From: Candidatus Gastranaerophilales bacterium
GTDB taxonomy: Bacteria; Cyanobacteriota; Vampirovibrionia; Gastranaerophilales; Gastranaerophilaceae
NCBI GenBank assembly: GCA_944326425.1
Contig: CALVDX010000002.1
Span: 136,902 to 175,480, forward strand
Direction of reading: 5' to 3'
Length of the DNA stretch: 38,579 nt
In this document: positions 23,365 through 32,800 of the stretch, piece by piece
How positions within the stretch are numbered: the stretch's first letter is position 1
Layout: every line of letters begins with the position of its first letter
Notes under the pieces: generated by a model
Seen by the model: the letters and a program-made list of their open reading frames with translations, nothing else
What the model was told of the DNA's origin: nothing
The model's database searches: none
Program-made: the position numbers and the translations under genes

Positions 23365-24346
23365 AATATCGGGAGCGTTAGTTTTAGTTTGTATACTCGG
23401 GCAATTTGCAATTGCGCAGGCAGCGCCGGATAACGGTACTGCAGCATTACCGGCAGCAGGTCAAAATACCGCGCAGCCAGCCGCCCCACAAAATACAAAC
23501 AGCACGAATCCGGCTCCGGCGGCAGTAACAGAGCCGCCCAAAACTCTGCCGGTACCTGATTTAAATGAAAACGATGAAACCGATAAAATATACACTTCCA
23601 AACCTTTAACGGTAAAACCGGATTCCGGCAATAAAGCAATAGAAAGCCCGCCAAACAGTATTGATGTACAAAAAATTATCCAGTATTCTTCAAACAGTAG
23701 TCTTGAATATACGCGGCGCGGAATGTATTACGAGGAACAACAGGATTACAAATCAGCACTGGAGGATTACACAAAAGCCATAGAACTTGCCCCGGGGCGC
23801 TCTGAACTTCTCATCAGGCGCGCCGCATGCTATGAAGCATTGAATGAATATCCGCTTGCCGTGAGAGACCTTACGGAAACCCTCGGAATGCGCCCTTACC
23901 GTGCGGAGATTTATGCCTCCCGCGGCAAGATTTACGCAAAGATGAACAAGGACGATTTAGCAATATGGGATTTTGACAAAGCTGTTGAATTAAAACCATT
24001 AAAACCTGATTTTTACACCGACAGGGGAGATTTTTATAAAAGCAGAAAGAAAGAAGATTATGCAAAACGCGATTATGCAGCAGCGGCTGAACTTTACGCA
24101 TACACAGCCGACAACTTTAAAGCCGCCAAAATGTGGCGCGAAGCAATAAGAGAGTATGACAAGGCCATTGCTAAAAATCCTGATAAAGCAGAGTTTAAGC
24201 AGGCACGCAAATTTTGTATGGACGAACTTGAAAAAGAATTGAAAGCAGCCGAGGAAGAGGCTAAAAAGGCAGAGGAGGAAGCCAGAAGAAAATCCCGCCA
24301 AACAGATAAAAGCAGAATGCTTCCTAAAGAATCTTTAATGCGCTAA
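23357..24346 (+). CDS. Secreted or membrane-anchored TPR-repeat protein
   Basis: 329 residues starting with TTG, 8 nt inside carB, with AAAGG upstream. Residues 1-20 (MYKISGALVLVCILGQFAIA) look like a Sec signal peptide with cleavage near AQA-AP. A Pro/Ala/Asn-rich linker follows to about residue 75. Then come four or so 34-residue TPR units from about 113 (YTRRGMYYEEQQDYKSALED; RAACYEALNEYPLAVRDL; YASRGKIYAKMNKDDLAIWD; AAKMWREAIREYDKAIAKNP), and a Glu/Lys-rich coiled coil with a basic end. TPRs bind proteins; the partner is unknown. The overlap puts it in the pyr operon, yet nothing in it suggests nucleotide metabolism; it may simply be co-transcribed. Confidence 0.8.
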   Translation: MYKISGALVLVCILGQFAIAQAAPDNGTAALPAAGQNTAQPAAPQNTNSTNPAPAAVTEPPKTLPVPDLNENDETDKIYTSKPLTVKPDSGNKAIESPPNSIDVQKIIQYSSNSSLEYTRRGMYYEEQQDYKSALEDYTKAIELAPGRSELLIRRAACYEALNEYPLAVRDLTETLGMRPYRAEIYASRGKIYAKMNKDDLAIWDFDKAVELKPLKPDFYTDRGDFYKSRKKEDYAKRDYAAAAELYAYTADNFKAAKMWREAIREYDKAIAKNPDKAEFKQARKFCMDELEKELKAAEEEAKKAEEEARRKSRQTDKSRMLPKESLMR

Positions 24347-24429
24347 AATATGATTATTTTTTGATTTTATAACATTTTAAATAATATAAACCCCTGTAAT
24401 ATACCGCTTTAATGCATTATTTATAACTC

Positions 24430-24458
24430 TTGTTTTTTAATATTTTTCATGATATACT
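24430..24458 (+). promoter_or_regulatory. Candidate rtcB promoter
   Basis: TTGTTT (24430-24435), 17 nt, TATACT (24453-24458), 37 nt before the ATG. No Shine-Dalgarno is seen in the short leader. Confidence 0.5.
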
Positions 24459-24495
24459 ATAAAATACATAAGGCATTTTATCAAGAATTATAACA

Positions 24496-25740
24496 ATGAA
24501 AGAGATAACAGGCAAGTATAACAGCGCAAAAATTTTTACAGATGTAATAGATGAATTATCCGTAAAACAGATAGAAGAATTATGCAATCAGGAGTTTATA
24601 TCCGGCTCTAAAATCCGTATCATGCCGGATGTCCATGCCGGTGCAGGCTGCACAATCGGTACAACTATGACCATAACCGATAAAATTGTTCCAAATCTCG
24701 TCGGTGTAGATATCGGATGCGGGATGGAAACTATTAAGATTAAAGAAAAATCACTTGATTTTGACCGTTTTGATAAATTAATTTATGAAAAAATCCCCTC
24801 CGGCATAAATATACGCAATACCCCGCACAAATACGCTTCGGAGATTAATATTGAGGAATTAAAATGCCTGTATAATATCAATCAGTTCCGCGCACAAAGA
24901 AGCATAGGAACACTTGGCGGCGGCAATCATTTTATTGAAGTAGACAAAGATGACGAAGGGAATTTGTACATTGTTATTCACTCTGGCAGCCGGCATCTGG
25001 GTAAAGAAGTTGCGGAGTATTATCAGGAGGAAGCCTATAAACAGCTTAACAATTGTTCTAAAAAAATCCTTGATGATACTATCGAAGAACTAAAATCAAG
25101 CGGCAGACAATCAGAAATCCAGACAACAATAAAAAGAATGAAAGAGCAAAATATAACAAATATTCCCAAAGCTCTTGCTTACACCAGCGGATACCTGTTT
25201 GATGAATATATTCACGATATGAAAATCGTCCAACAGTACGCAGTACTAAATAAAAAAGCAATGGCGGATGAACTTATAAGGGGATTAAATTTAACGGTTG
25301 AAAACGAATTTACTACAATCCACAATTATATAGACACCGGACTTATGATACTTAGAAAAGGTGCTGTATCTGCCGGAGCGGGAGAAATGCTTTTAATCCC
25401 GATAAACATGAGAGACGGCAGTCTTATTTGCACAGGGAAAGGAAACGAGGACTGGAACTATTCAGCCCCGCACGGGGCAGGCCGGCTATTCAGCAGAAAA
25501 CAGGCCAGACAAAGATTTTCAGTCGAAGAATTTCAAGAGTCAATGTCCGGAATATTTACAACCTCTATCAATAACGATACCCTGGATGAGTGCCCTATGG
25601 CATATAAATCAATTGACGATATCATAGACAATATTTCTCCAACCGTTGATATTACTAAAATAATAAAACCGGTATATAACTTTAAAGCGGGTGAAGATTT
25701 TAGAAATCAACAAACACAAACAGCAAAAATTTCCTCATAA
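24496..25740 (+). CDS. rtcB: RNA ligase RtcB family
   Basis: 414 residues, close to E. coli RtcB (408). PDVHAGAGCTIG (43-54), VGVDIGCGM (69-77), GTLGGGNHFIEVD, VIHSGSRHLGK and APHGAGRLFSR are the metal-binding and guanylation motifs; the His in APHGAGR is the residue that carries GMP. The enzyme joins 2',3'-cyclic phosphate or 3'-phosphate ends to 5'-OH RNA ends with GTP and Mn2+. No rtcA, archease or RtcR regulator is next to it, so this is a stand-alone repair ligase. No Shine-Dalgarno is seen before the ATG. Confidence 0.92.
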   Translation: MKEITGKYNSAKIFTDVIDELSVKQIEELCNQEFISGSKIRIMPDVHAGAGCTIGTTMTITDKIVPNLVGVDIGCGMETIKIKEKSLDFDRFDKLIYEKIPSGINIRNTPHKYASEINIEELKCLYNINQFRAQRSIGTLGGGNHFIEVDKDDEGNLYIVIHSGSRHLGKEVAEYYQEEAYKQLNNCSKKILDDTIEELKSSGRQSEIQTTIKRMKEQNITNIPKALAYTSGYLFDEYIHDMKIVQQYAVLNKKAMADELIRGLNLTVENEFTTIHNYIDTGLMILRKGAVSAGAGEMLLIPINMRDGSLICTGKGNEDWNYSAPHGAGRLFSRKQARQRFSVEEFQESMSGIFTTSINNDTLDECPMAYKSIDDIIDNISPTVDITKIIKPVYNFKAGEDFRNQQTQTAKISS

Positions 25741-25815
25741 AGTACTAGCCCGACTGTACAATTTATTACATAAAAAACAGGTAATAATAAAAATGAAACG
25801 GAAAGGAGGCGTCTT

Positions 25816-26049
25816 GTGAAGTATCTTAGAAGTATTGCCTACTCACTGGTACTCATCGGGGCATTAAACTGGGGTCTGATAGGTATCTTCGGATTTGACC
25901 TTGTGGCAGCAATATTCGGTGATATGACAGTTTTATCCAGAATAGTATATTCTGTCATCGGGGCAAGTGCAGTAATTACAGCATTTACGGTACATCATTG
26001 CGATACTGTGCGACAGACAGAAACCTGTGAGTATGGAAATTGCAACTAG
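25816..26049 (+). CDS. DUF378 small membrane protein
   Basis: 77 residues with a GTG start and strong GGAGG (25805-25809). Two membrane helices are visible (about 7-29 and 38-60). ALNWGLIGIFGFDLVAAIFG is the signature of the DUF378 family. Function is unknown for the family. The hydrophilic tail holds two Cys and a His pair (VHHCDT...CEYGNC). It lies 75 nt after rtcB and may share its transcript; a terminator follows. Confidence 0.85.
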   Translation: MKYLRSIAYSLVLIGALNWGLIGIFGFDLVAAIFGDMTVLSRIVYSVIGASAVITAFTVHHCDTVRQTETCEYGNCN

Positions 26050-26070
26050 AAACTAAATATTTACTTTATT

Positions 26071-26100
26071 AAAAGAACCTCTGTTTAATGAGGTTCTTTT
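26071..26100. terminator. Bidirectional intrinsic terminator
   Basis: AAAAGAACCTC (26071-26081), loop TGTTTAAT, GAGGTTCTTTT (26090-26100): an 11-bp perfect stem with A/T tracts on both sides, between convergent genes. Confidence 0.88.
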
Positions 26101-26107
26101 AAGTAAC

Positions 26108-27085
26108 TTATTTTCCGGAGTACGACAGCCCCCTGCACTCCAGCTTTTCTAATATAGCAGGATACCTGTTTAGAACATTTTTTAGTTGGATATTATTCTG
26201 TACGACATTTTGCTGCTTAAGTGTTGTTTGGTTATACCAGTTTATTTCACGCCAGGGATTAGTATACATAACACTGTTAGCCGGATTATCAACAACTTTG
26301 ATTTTTGTTCCCCGCATAAGTGCCATTGCCCAAAACCAAATATCATCAGCATTTGGAGCAAGTTTTTCAAATAATTCCTCATTAGTCACATCTCCATATA
26401 AAGAACGAGGAGGGTATAAAACCCCGCCGGCGCCGGTAAAGAAATTAATAAACTCCGATGAACTGTCAGAAATACAGAATTTCCAGTTAAGATACGGTTT
26501 TATGCGTTTTCTCCAATCAAATCTAATCTTATGCACCCTGTGGGCATGAATACTCTGCGGGGCAGCGGTATAAGAATTATAGAGCTTTTCAAGCCAATCC
26601 GCGGGATAGTATACATCATCATCCGCAGTTACTATTATATCTTCGGGAAATTCCTTAAGCGCAGGTATTAATTTTTTATATGACTTCAGGTTTTTACACC
26701 ACTTGATTACTAATCCGTTTTCTTTTAACTTCAAAACCTGCGGCGAAACATCAGCCTCACGGTTTGGAAATTCTTCTTCTGCAAGCCATAAGATTACCAT
26801 GTCCGGTTGTAAAGACTGGGTTAAAAGAGAATAAAGACAATAGTGAATATCAAACATTCTCTCGGGATATGTCGTTAAAGAAACTATCAAACGCGGTGTA
26901 CGCCCGGAAACTTCATTTATTCCGCGGCCATTAAAACGTGAAATTTCGTACGCAATCTTCTCTTTATTTATCCCGTTTGTAAATACAAAATTCAGATTAT
27001 TAACCAGTTCTTCATGCCTGTAAACCATTTTTACAAGTTTGATTAATCTCAAATATCGTATATATTTTTTATAAAAGTCACCCAT
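26108..27085 (-). CDS. Glycosyltransferase, GT-A fold
   Basis: 325 residues. RLIVSLTTYPERMFDIHYCL starts the nucleotide-sugar domain (about residue 55); LLTQSLQPDMVILWLAEEEFP and the metal-binding TADDDVYYPADWLEKL motif (an Asp-rich DXD) follow. This pattern is seen in transferases of capsule and lipopolysaccharide loci. The sugar and acceptor are unknown. I chose ATG 27085 because AAGGA lies six bases upstream; in-frame ATGs at 27091 and 27175 have worse or no Shine-Dalgarno. No other polysaccharide genes are adjacent, so it is isolated. No signal peptide; probably cytoplasmic or membrane-associated through its basic N-terminus. Confidence 0.82.
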   Translation of the reverse strand: MGDFYKKYIRYLRLIKLVKMVYRHEELVNNLNFVFTNGINKEKIAYEISRFNGRGINEVSGRTPRLIVSLTTYPERMFDIHYCLYSLLTQSLQPDMVILWLAEEEFPNREADVSPQVLKLKENGLVIKWCKNLKSYKKLIPALKEFPEDIIVTADDDVYYPADWLEKLYNSYTAAPQSIHAHRVHKIRFDWRKRIKPYLNWKFCISDSSSEFINFFTGAGGVLYPPRSLYGDVTNEELFEKLAPNADDIWFWAMALMRGTKIKVVDNPANSVMYTNPWREINWYNQTTLKQQNVVQNNIQLKNVLNRYPAILEKLECRGLSYSGK

Positions 27086-27194
27086 CCGCATTCCTTCAAA
27101 AAACAGACAAAATAACTCTTTCAGTATACCAGAATATATTCCTGTTGTCACTGTTAAAAAATAATAAAAACACATATAATACCGCAGAAAATAC

Positions 27195-27222
27195 TTGACA
27201 GGTATAGCTGAAAGATTATAGT
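27195..27222 (+). promoter_or_regulatory. lysR-type gene promoter, predicted leaderless
   Basis: A consensus TTGACA (27195-27200), 16 nt, TATAGT (27217-27222), then 8 nt to the ATG. No Shine-Dalgarno; transcription should start at or next to the ATG. Confidence 0.65.
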
Positions 27223-27230
27223 ATTACTCT

Positions 27231-28130
27231 ATGGAAGTAAGAGTATTAAAGTATTTTCTTGCAGTTACGCGTGAAGGAAGCATTACGGGTGCAGCAGCAT
27301 CGCTTCATTTAACCCAGCCGACACTTACACGCCAGTTACAAGGACTGGAAAAAGAACTCGGACAAAAACTGCTTACGCGGGGAAAGTATCGTGTAACCTT
27401 GACTCCCGAAGGGATGATGCTGAGAAAACGTGCAGAAGAAATTGTTGATTTGGTTGAAAAAACAGAAGCAGAATTCAATTCAATAACAGATATAATAAGC
27501 GGAGATATTTACATAGGCTGCGGCGAAACAGATTCAATGAAAGGGGTTGCCGAAGTTATGAAAGGACTTCAGGCAGAATACCCCGGTATAAAATTCCATA
27601 TCTACAGCGGCAATGCAGAGGATGTTATTGAAAAACTGGATAAAGGACTGCTGGATTTTGGAGTTTTAATCCAGCCGATAGACCTATCAAAATATGATTA
27701 TATAACTCTTCCGGATAAAGATGTATGGGGTGTTGTAATGCCTAAGAACTGTCCGCTTGCCCGAAAGAACGTTGTTGAACTTAATGACTTAATAAACGTT
27801 CCGCTTATAGCATCAAGGCAAATGTCAAAAAAATATTCTGCAGACAGCGGTTTTTTGGACTGGTTTGGCGATAAATTTGACAACCTGAATATTACTGCAA
27901 CCTACAACCTTATATACAATGCAGTTATCATGGTTGAAGCAGGTATGGGGTATGCTGTTACTTTAGACAAACTTGCAAACACCTCAAAGGAGAGCAGCAT
28001 TTGTTTTAAACCGCTTTCCCCGCGATTAGAATCAGGTCTGGATATCGTCTGGAAAAAATATCAGGTATTTTCACCGGCAGCAAAGCTATTCCTAAATCGT
28101 TTACAGGACAAATTCCGTGCAGAGCCATAA
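27231..28130 (+). CDS. LysR-family transcriptional regulator
   Basis: 299 residues, normal for the family. The winged HTH at the N-terminus (MEVRVLKYFLAVTREGSITG; recognition helix near LTQPTLTRQLQGLEKELG) is highly typical. The C-terminal two-lobed effector domain starts near residue 88 (ISGDIYIGCGETDSMKGVAE). The effector is unknown. Targets are usually divergent neighbours, here the glycosyltransferase, whose start is 145 bp away, but its own promoter is all I can see. It converges with the YfiH gene with a 4-bp gap and no terminator between. Confidence 0.92.
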   Translation: MEVRVLKYFLAVTREGSITGAAASLHLTQPTLTRQLQGLEKELGQKLLTRGKYRVTLTPEGMMLRKRAEEIVDLVEKTEAEFNSITDIISGDIYIGCGETDSMKGVAEVMKGLQAEYPGIKFHIYSGNAEDVIEKLDKGLLDFGVLIQPIDLSKYDYITLPDKDVWGVVMPKNCPLARKNVVELNDLINVPLIASRQMSKKYSADSGFLDWFGDKFDNLNITATYNLIYNAVIMVEAGMGYAVTLDKLANTSKESSICFKPLSPRLESGLDIVWKKYQVFSPAAKLFLNRLQDKFRAEP

Positions 28131-28134
28131 ACTA

Positions 28135-28815
28135 TCATAGAACAACAAGTGCATTATGCCTTAACGGAGTTCCATTCTCTTTACGATAGGAAAAGAATAA
28201 ATCATTATCACAGGCTGTACAATAAGGACAAATGTCAATTTTTGTAACACCGATTTCTTCAAGCTGTCTGGCATTAATTTTTTTTAAATCAACATTATCT
28301 CCTTTAAAAAGCCCCGATTTATCGGTAACAGTATCCATAAGCTGCGAAAAAACATCTTCGCCTACAGTATAACAGCATACAGATATTGCCGGTCCTATTA
28401 AAGCTGTTACATTTTCAGGTTTAGTCCCAAACTCTTTTTGCATTTTTTCTACAGTAGCAACTGCTATTCTTGCAGCCGTTCCCCTCCAGCCCGCATGCGA
28501 AACAGCAGCTACATTGTTTACATTATCGTAAATAATCAAAGGAGTACAATCAGCAAAACTCAAATATATTGCAATATTTGGTTTTGAGACAATAAGCCCG
28601 TCCGTATCAGGGTACTGAGTATGCTCATCAACTATTTCTACATTTGAACCATGCGTCTGCTCCGGTGAGATTATCCGTTCTATATGCAGCATCTGCTTAA
28701 AAAACTCTTCATTACCGCGTATCGGACATTCCCGCGTTGTAAAAAAATGTCTTACTTCCGGTAACAAATAACTTTTTAGAACTTTCTTTCCGCCAAGGGT
28801 ATCAAAATAAAACAT
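28135..28815 (-). CDS. YfiH/LACC1-type purine nucleoside phosphorylase (laccase-domain) protein
   Basis: 226 residues. The metal ligands of the family are visible: H55 in PEQTHGSNVE, C90 in SFADCTPL and H107 in SHAGWRGT. Near the C-terminus is CPYCTACDNDLFFSYRKENG. The family (YfiH, YlmD, human LACC1) was first named multicopper polyphenol oxidase; members phosphorylate or hydrolyse purine nucleosides and one (PgeF) edits peptidoglycan precursors. Which applies here is not visible. GAGGA precedes the ATG. Confidence 0.9.
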   Translation of the reverse strand: MFYFDTLGGKKVLKSYLLPEVRHFFTTRECPIRGNEEFFKQMLHIERIISPEQTHGSNVEIVDEHTQYPDTDGLIVSKPNIAIYLSFADCTPLIIYDNVNNVAAVSHAGWRGTAARIAVATVEKMQKEFGTKPENVTALIGPAISVCCYTVGEDVFSQLMDTVTDKSGLFKGDNVDLKKINARQLEEIGVTKIDICPYCTACDNDLFFSYRKENGTPLRHNALVVL

Positions 28816-28901
28816 CTTATCCTCATATATTCATAATTTTGCACGCAGCAGGTTAGTTATTACTAAACATCATTCCTTTGTAACGAAATTTTGTCAACAT
28901 G

Positions 28902-28931
28902 TTTACAAAAAAAAACAATTAGTTGTAAAAT
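28902..28931 (+). promoter_or_regulatory. Candidate promoter of the 28954 gene
   Basis: TTTACA (28902-28907), 18 nt, TAAAAT (28926-28931). The start site would fall near 28938, right at the AGGAGA that serves the TTG start. Confidence 0.45.
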
Positions 28932-28953
28932 ACTATTAGGAGATTATCACAAA

Positions 28954-29601
28954 TTGCCTGCCAATAACTACGAAAACTTTGATAATATGGAAACCTCGTT
29001 TCGCAAATCTTCTGTAATCCAGGAGCGTTTAGGACTGGTTTCATCACACATGTACAAACAATTCCTTGATTACCAGCATGCAACGATCAATACTGCAGAA
29101 CTTTTCTCAGAAATGATAGACAACTTTAAAGTTATGGCAGATTCCTTTAAACAGTCCTTTGCTGCGCGCGGAATTGCAACACAAAATATTTATGTTGACT
29201 ACGACAAGGACAAAACGGTTGTTGTAATCAATATTTTATGGCATACAATAAGCCTTACAACCCGCTGTAACTTTGAACCGCAGGCATTATTCAGGGAAAA
29301 TAAGCCTCCGTTTTTCTGCGGGAGAGTAATGGCTTTAAATGGCAACTATAACGATATAGTAGAAGGTGCAAAAACCACATCGGAAATTATGGAGAAACTT
29401 CTTGAAAAAGAGGTTGCTTCTCTCTACGTTCCAGCAGACAAATCACAAGCCTGCATATTTAAAATAAAACACCTTAAAAACAGAGAATTTTTCTTAAACA
29501 ATACCGATGCCTCCAGAGAGTTTGTACTGAAAGTCGTTGAAACCATCTGCGGAGGCGGAGTTTACCATGAAGAAGGGCAAAGAAAAAGCTTTAATATTTA
29601 A
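28954..29601 (+). CDS. Unknown protein
   Basis: 216 codons from TTG 28954 (AGGAGA at 28938-28943, 11 nt upstream); the frame also opens from TTG 28891, which lies upstream of the promoter, and ATG 28987 is an alternative without a Shine-Dalgarno. I do not recognise the family. The N-terminal half is helical (SSVIQERLGLVSSHMYKQFL; FSEMIDNFKVMADSFKQSFA), the middle beta-rich (KTVVVINILWHTISLTTRC) and a Lys-rich FKIKHLKNREFFLNN precedes the end. No signal or membrane segment. It precedes the giant FliD gene on the same strand but with its own 263-bp gap. Confidence 0.65.
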   Translation: MPANNYENFDNMETSFRKSSVIQERLGLVSSHMYKQFLDYQHATINTAELFSEMIDNFKVMADSFKQSFAARGIATQNIYVDYDKDKTVVVINILWHTISLTTRCNFEPQALFRENKPPFFCGRVMALNGNYNDIVEGAKTTSEIMEKLLEKEVASLYVPADKSQACIFKIKHLKNREFFLNNTDASREFVLKVVETICGGGVYHEEGQRKSFNI

Positions 29602-29608
29602 TTTATCC

Positions 29609-29637
29609 TTGTCAAAATAGAAAAAATTTAGTAAAAT
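29609..29637 (+). promoter_or_regulatory. Candidate promoter for the fliD leader
   Basis: TTGTCA (29609-29614), 17 nt, TAAAAT (29632-29637). It predicts a leader of about 220 nt before the fliD TTG start. Confidence 0.55.
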
Positions 29638-29688
29638 ATATACATCCACTATACAAATTATATCCAAATCAACAGAGAGAGTTTCTGA

Positions 29689-29868
29689 ATGAGGCATTTA
29701 TTCAGGTTTGGCACTTTTAAAAATTTTGTAAAAATTTTTAAAAAATGTGTTATATATTTGCAAAGTTGTGGAATAAAAACTATAGGCAGTATAAAAACAA
29801 AGCAGACACTTGAAAGTTCAAGGACGCTTGGGCGTGTCTGTACATATCATGGAGATACACTAAGTTGA
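29689..29868 (+). CDS. Possible small basic protein in the fliD leader (59 aa)
   Basis: An open frame from ATG 29689 ends at TGA 29866-29868, overlapping the fliD TTG start (29865-29867) in the one-base-shifted TTGA arrangement used for translational coupling. The product MRHLFRFGTFKNFVKIFKKC... is basic (many Lys and Arg) with 3 Cys. The Shine-Dalgarno is only a weak AGAGAG. Part of the coding sequence is an AT-rich hairpin and a three-stem structure, so the frame may be accidental. Confidence 0.3.
   Translation: MRHLFRFGTFKNFVKIFKKCVIYLQSCGIKTIGSIKTKQTLESSRTLGRVCTYHGDTLS
29803..29840 (+). promoter_or_regulatory. Three-stem RNA structure just upstream of fliD
   Basis: CAGACAC (29803-29809) pairs with GTGTCTG (29834-29840). 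Inside are a CTTGA/TCAAG hairpin (loop AAGT) and an ACGC/GCGT hairpin (loop TTGG), with partial competition for 1-2 bases. It ends 10 nt before the Shine-Dalgarno GGAGAT (29851-29856). Further upstream are CTGAAT/ATTCAG and a long AT-rich hairpin (29711-29749). I cannot match it to a known riboswitch. Confidence 0.4.
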
Positions 29869-32800
29869 GCGTAATCGAGTTTAGCGGTTTAGTAACTGGT
29901 TTGGACACCAATTCGTGGGTAAGTGCACTCACGGCGCTCAAGAATGCAAAAGTTCAGGAGCTGGAAGCAGAAAAAGCTGCCGTTGTAGAATTAAAAGATG
30001 TTGTATCAGGGATTAAAACATTCTTTTCATCGTTTAGGACATCTCTGGAAAGACTTACCGATGCACGATTGGGTGTAGATGCCATGGACATATTTGTTCA
30101 AAACCTTGCCAACTCCTCCGATCCGTCAAAAGTTACCGCTACTGCAACACACACGGCCTCAAGGGATACTTATGAAGTGGGCGTTACACAATTAGCAAGC
30201 GCAACAAAAGTTAATACTGCCATTAGAAAAACATTCACAATGACTTACACTGCCGATATGGACACTAAATTGTCTATTCTGGGGGTTAAAGAGGGATACG
30301 TATCAGTAAATGAAAAAGAGATTAAAGTTGAAAATAGTGATACTATCAGCACATTAATCGACAAACTTGCCGATATAGGAGTAACTGCCACATACGACGA
30401 AGGGAAAGGACGTTTCACAATAGAAACCGATATATTTGAGGTTGATGAAGGAACAACAAATGTCTTTGGAGCTCTCGGGCTAACATTCAAAGACATTACA
30501 GGTGTATCCTCGGGAGAGCTGCGTGTTGAAGGATATGTAACAATTAAACCGACAACTTTATTATCAGATATAGGTGCAACCGGCGGTAATATCATGATAA
30601 ATAAAACCGTTGAAAACCTTACATTCAATTCCGGAGACACTATCCAAACATTCCTTGATTACATGAATAACAAATACGGAGCAGGTACTGCCACCATGGA
30701 TTCCGGCGGATTTATAACGATTTCGGGGGTTGATATTGAAGAACTCAGAGGGGGTTCAAATATTATAACAGCCCTCGGCTTGACAGAAACCGTTGATACA
30801 GTGACATCTTCCAGTGACCGATTGTACTATGACAATACTGAATTTGCAAACGCTAATACAGCACTCGGTAATTTAAATACTACATTTTCTAACTACAGAC
30901 TTATTCTGGGCAATGGTTCAAGCACTCAAACCGTAAATTTATCTTCCACATCAACACTGGGAGATATAATTAATCAAATAGAAACTTATGCTGCCAACAA
31001 TGGTATGAATGCAGATATAGAATTGACAAACCAAGGTGCAATTATTATTACCGGGGATATCGATAAACTGTATATAAGCGGCGGAATTGCTGACGGACTG
31101 GGATTAAAAACCGATACCGTTAACGGAACAACATTAACCGGCTCTCATATGGAATATTCTATTACTTATACTGCCAAAACAAGTACAACATTTGGAGATT
31201 TAGGGATATCCGGAAGCAATTTAACATACAACGTATTAAACGAACGCGGGGAAACACTTGCTGCAAACCTAAATGTAACTTCAACTACTACCATTGAAAA
31301 CTGGTTTGCTTCAATGAAACAGTACGGCATATCTGCTTCAATATCAGAAGAAGGGGTTATATCTGTAGACGGCGGAATTATATCCGGCAATCTGGCAACA
31401 GCACTTGGATTATCTTCCGTTGTATCAGGAGAAGTTATATCAGAAACATCAGCAGAATCTAATGCTTTAGCCGGGACAACAACAACCCAGGCCACAATGA
31501 CTTCATCATTGCAATCTCTAGGAATTACATCTAATCAAACCCTTACAATTAATGTTAACGGCACTAATACAACACGTAACTTTACAGGAACCTCTACCTT
31601 GCAGGATGTTGCAGATGCAATTGCAGCTGCCGGCGGAGAAATGTCTATTAAGGATGGTGAACTTAGCATTTCCGGTGTAGATAAACTATCCGGCTCATTA
31701 GTCTCATCACTTAACCTTGATGAAAACACTATCCAAGGTACATCAATGTATAATACCAACCTTGCTTATACAATGACTTCAATTGCAACCGAAGCAACCC
31801 AATTTTCACACTTAGGTATAACTAACTTAAGTTTTGCAGTCTATGATGAAGAGGGGAATTTGCAGGGTAATGTTAATCTTGCATCAACTTCGACAGTGGG
31901 CGACTTCATTAACCGCCTCGGCACTTACGGACTGTCTGCAAACATTGATGAAAATGGTGTTATTTCACTGGAAGGGGGGTATATCACAGGAAACCTCGCC
32001 AATAGTCTTGGACTTTCATACAGTGCAGACCATACCTACGTATCCAAAACTACCATACAATCTAATGCTCTCATGGGTACTATTACTACAACTGCATCCA
32101 TGACCTCATCACTGGCAGACTTTGGAATTAATTCTACACAATATTTAACAATCCGGGACATGGGAACTACAACCGTTCATTCCTTTACATCAGCATCAAC
32201 TCTTCAAGATATTTCAAACGCCATCAAAGCTGCCGGCGGAGAATTTACATTTGAAAATAATCAAATTTATATCACCGGCATTGATAATATTTCCGGCTCT
32301 TTATTAACAGGGCTTGGATTAACAGCCGTACAAACAGGAAACGCAACATCAATTTACTCGGCAGATGTAAAATATACCCTTGGCGGAATTGCTACAGAAG
32401 CTTCTAAACTTGCAGACTATGGAATTTCTCCAAGCGGAAAAACCTATAATATATATGCATTGGACGGAACAGTTCTCGGGTCAAATCTTTCCCTGAGTGC
32501 AGATGCAAGTGTTGGCGATTTAATCTCTTCACTAACCTCTAAAGGATTAAACGCATACATCGACTCAACAGGCAGAATAAGTATAACTAACGGTTACATT
32601 ACAGGTTCAATGGCCACAGCTCTGGGATTTTCATCAAACAATTATCAAACCAATGTTGTAAGTGTAACCCAGGTATCAGGAACAATTGAGGCTCAACTGC
32701 CTGTTACCGCAACATTAGATACAACATTTGCACAATTAGGTTACAGCGGCACATATTATTTGACAATTAACAATGATGGTACAAACAGTACATATACTTT

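Noticed and set aside
29803-29840. c-di-GMP riboswitch before fliD
   Set aside because: A flagellar gene makes it tempting, but the conserved GEMM core motifs are not present in the stems seen.
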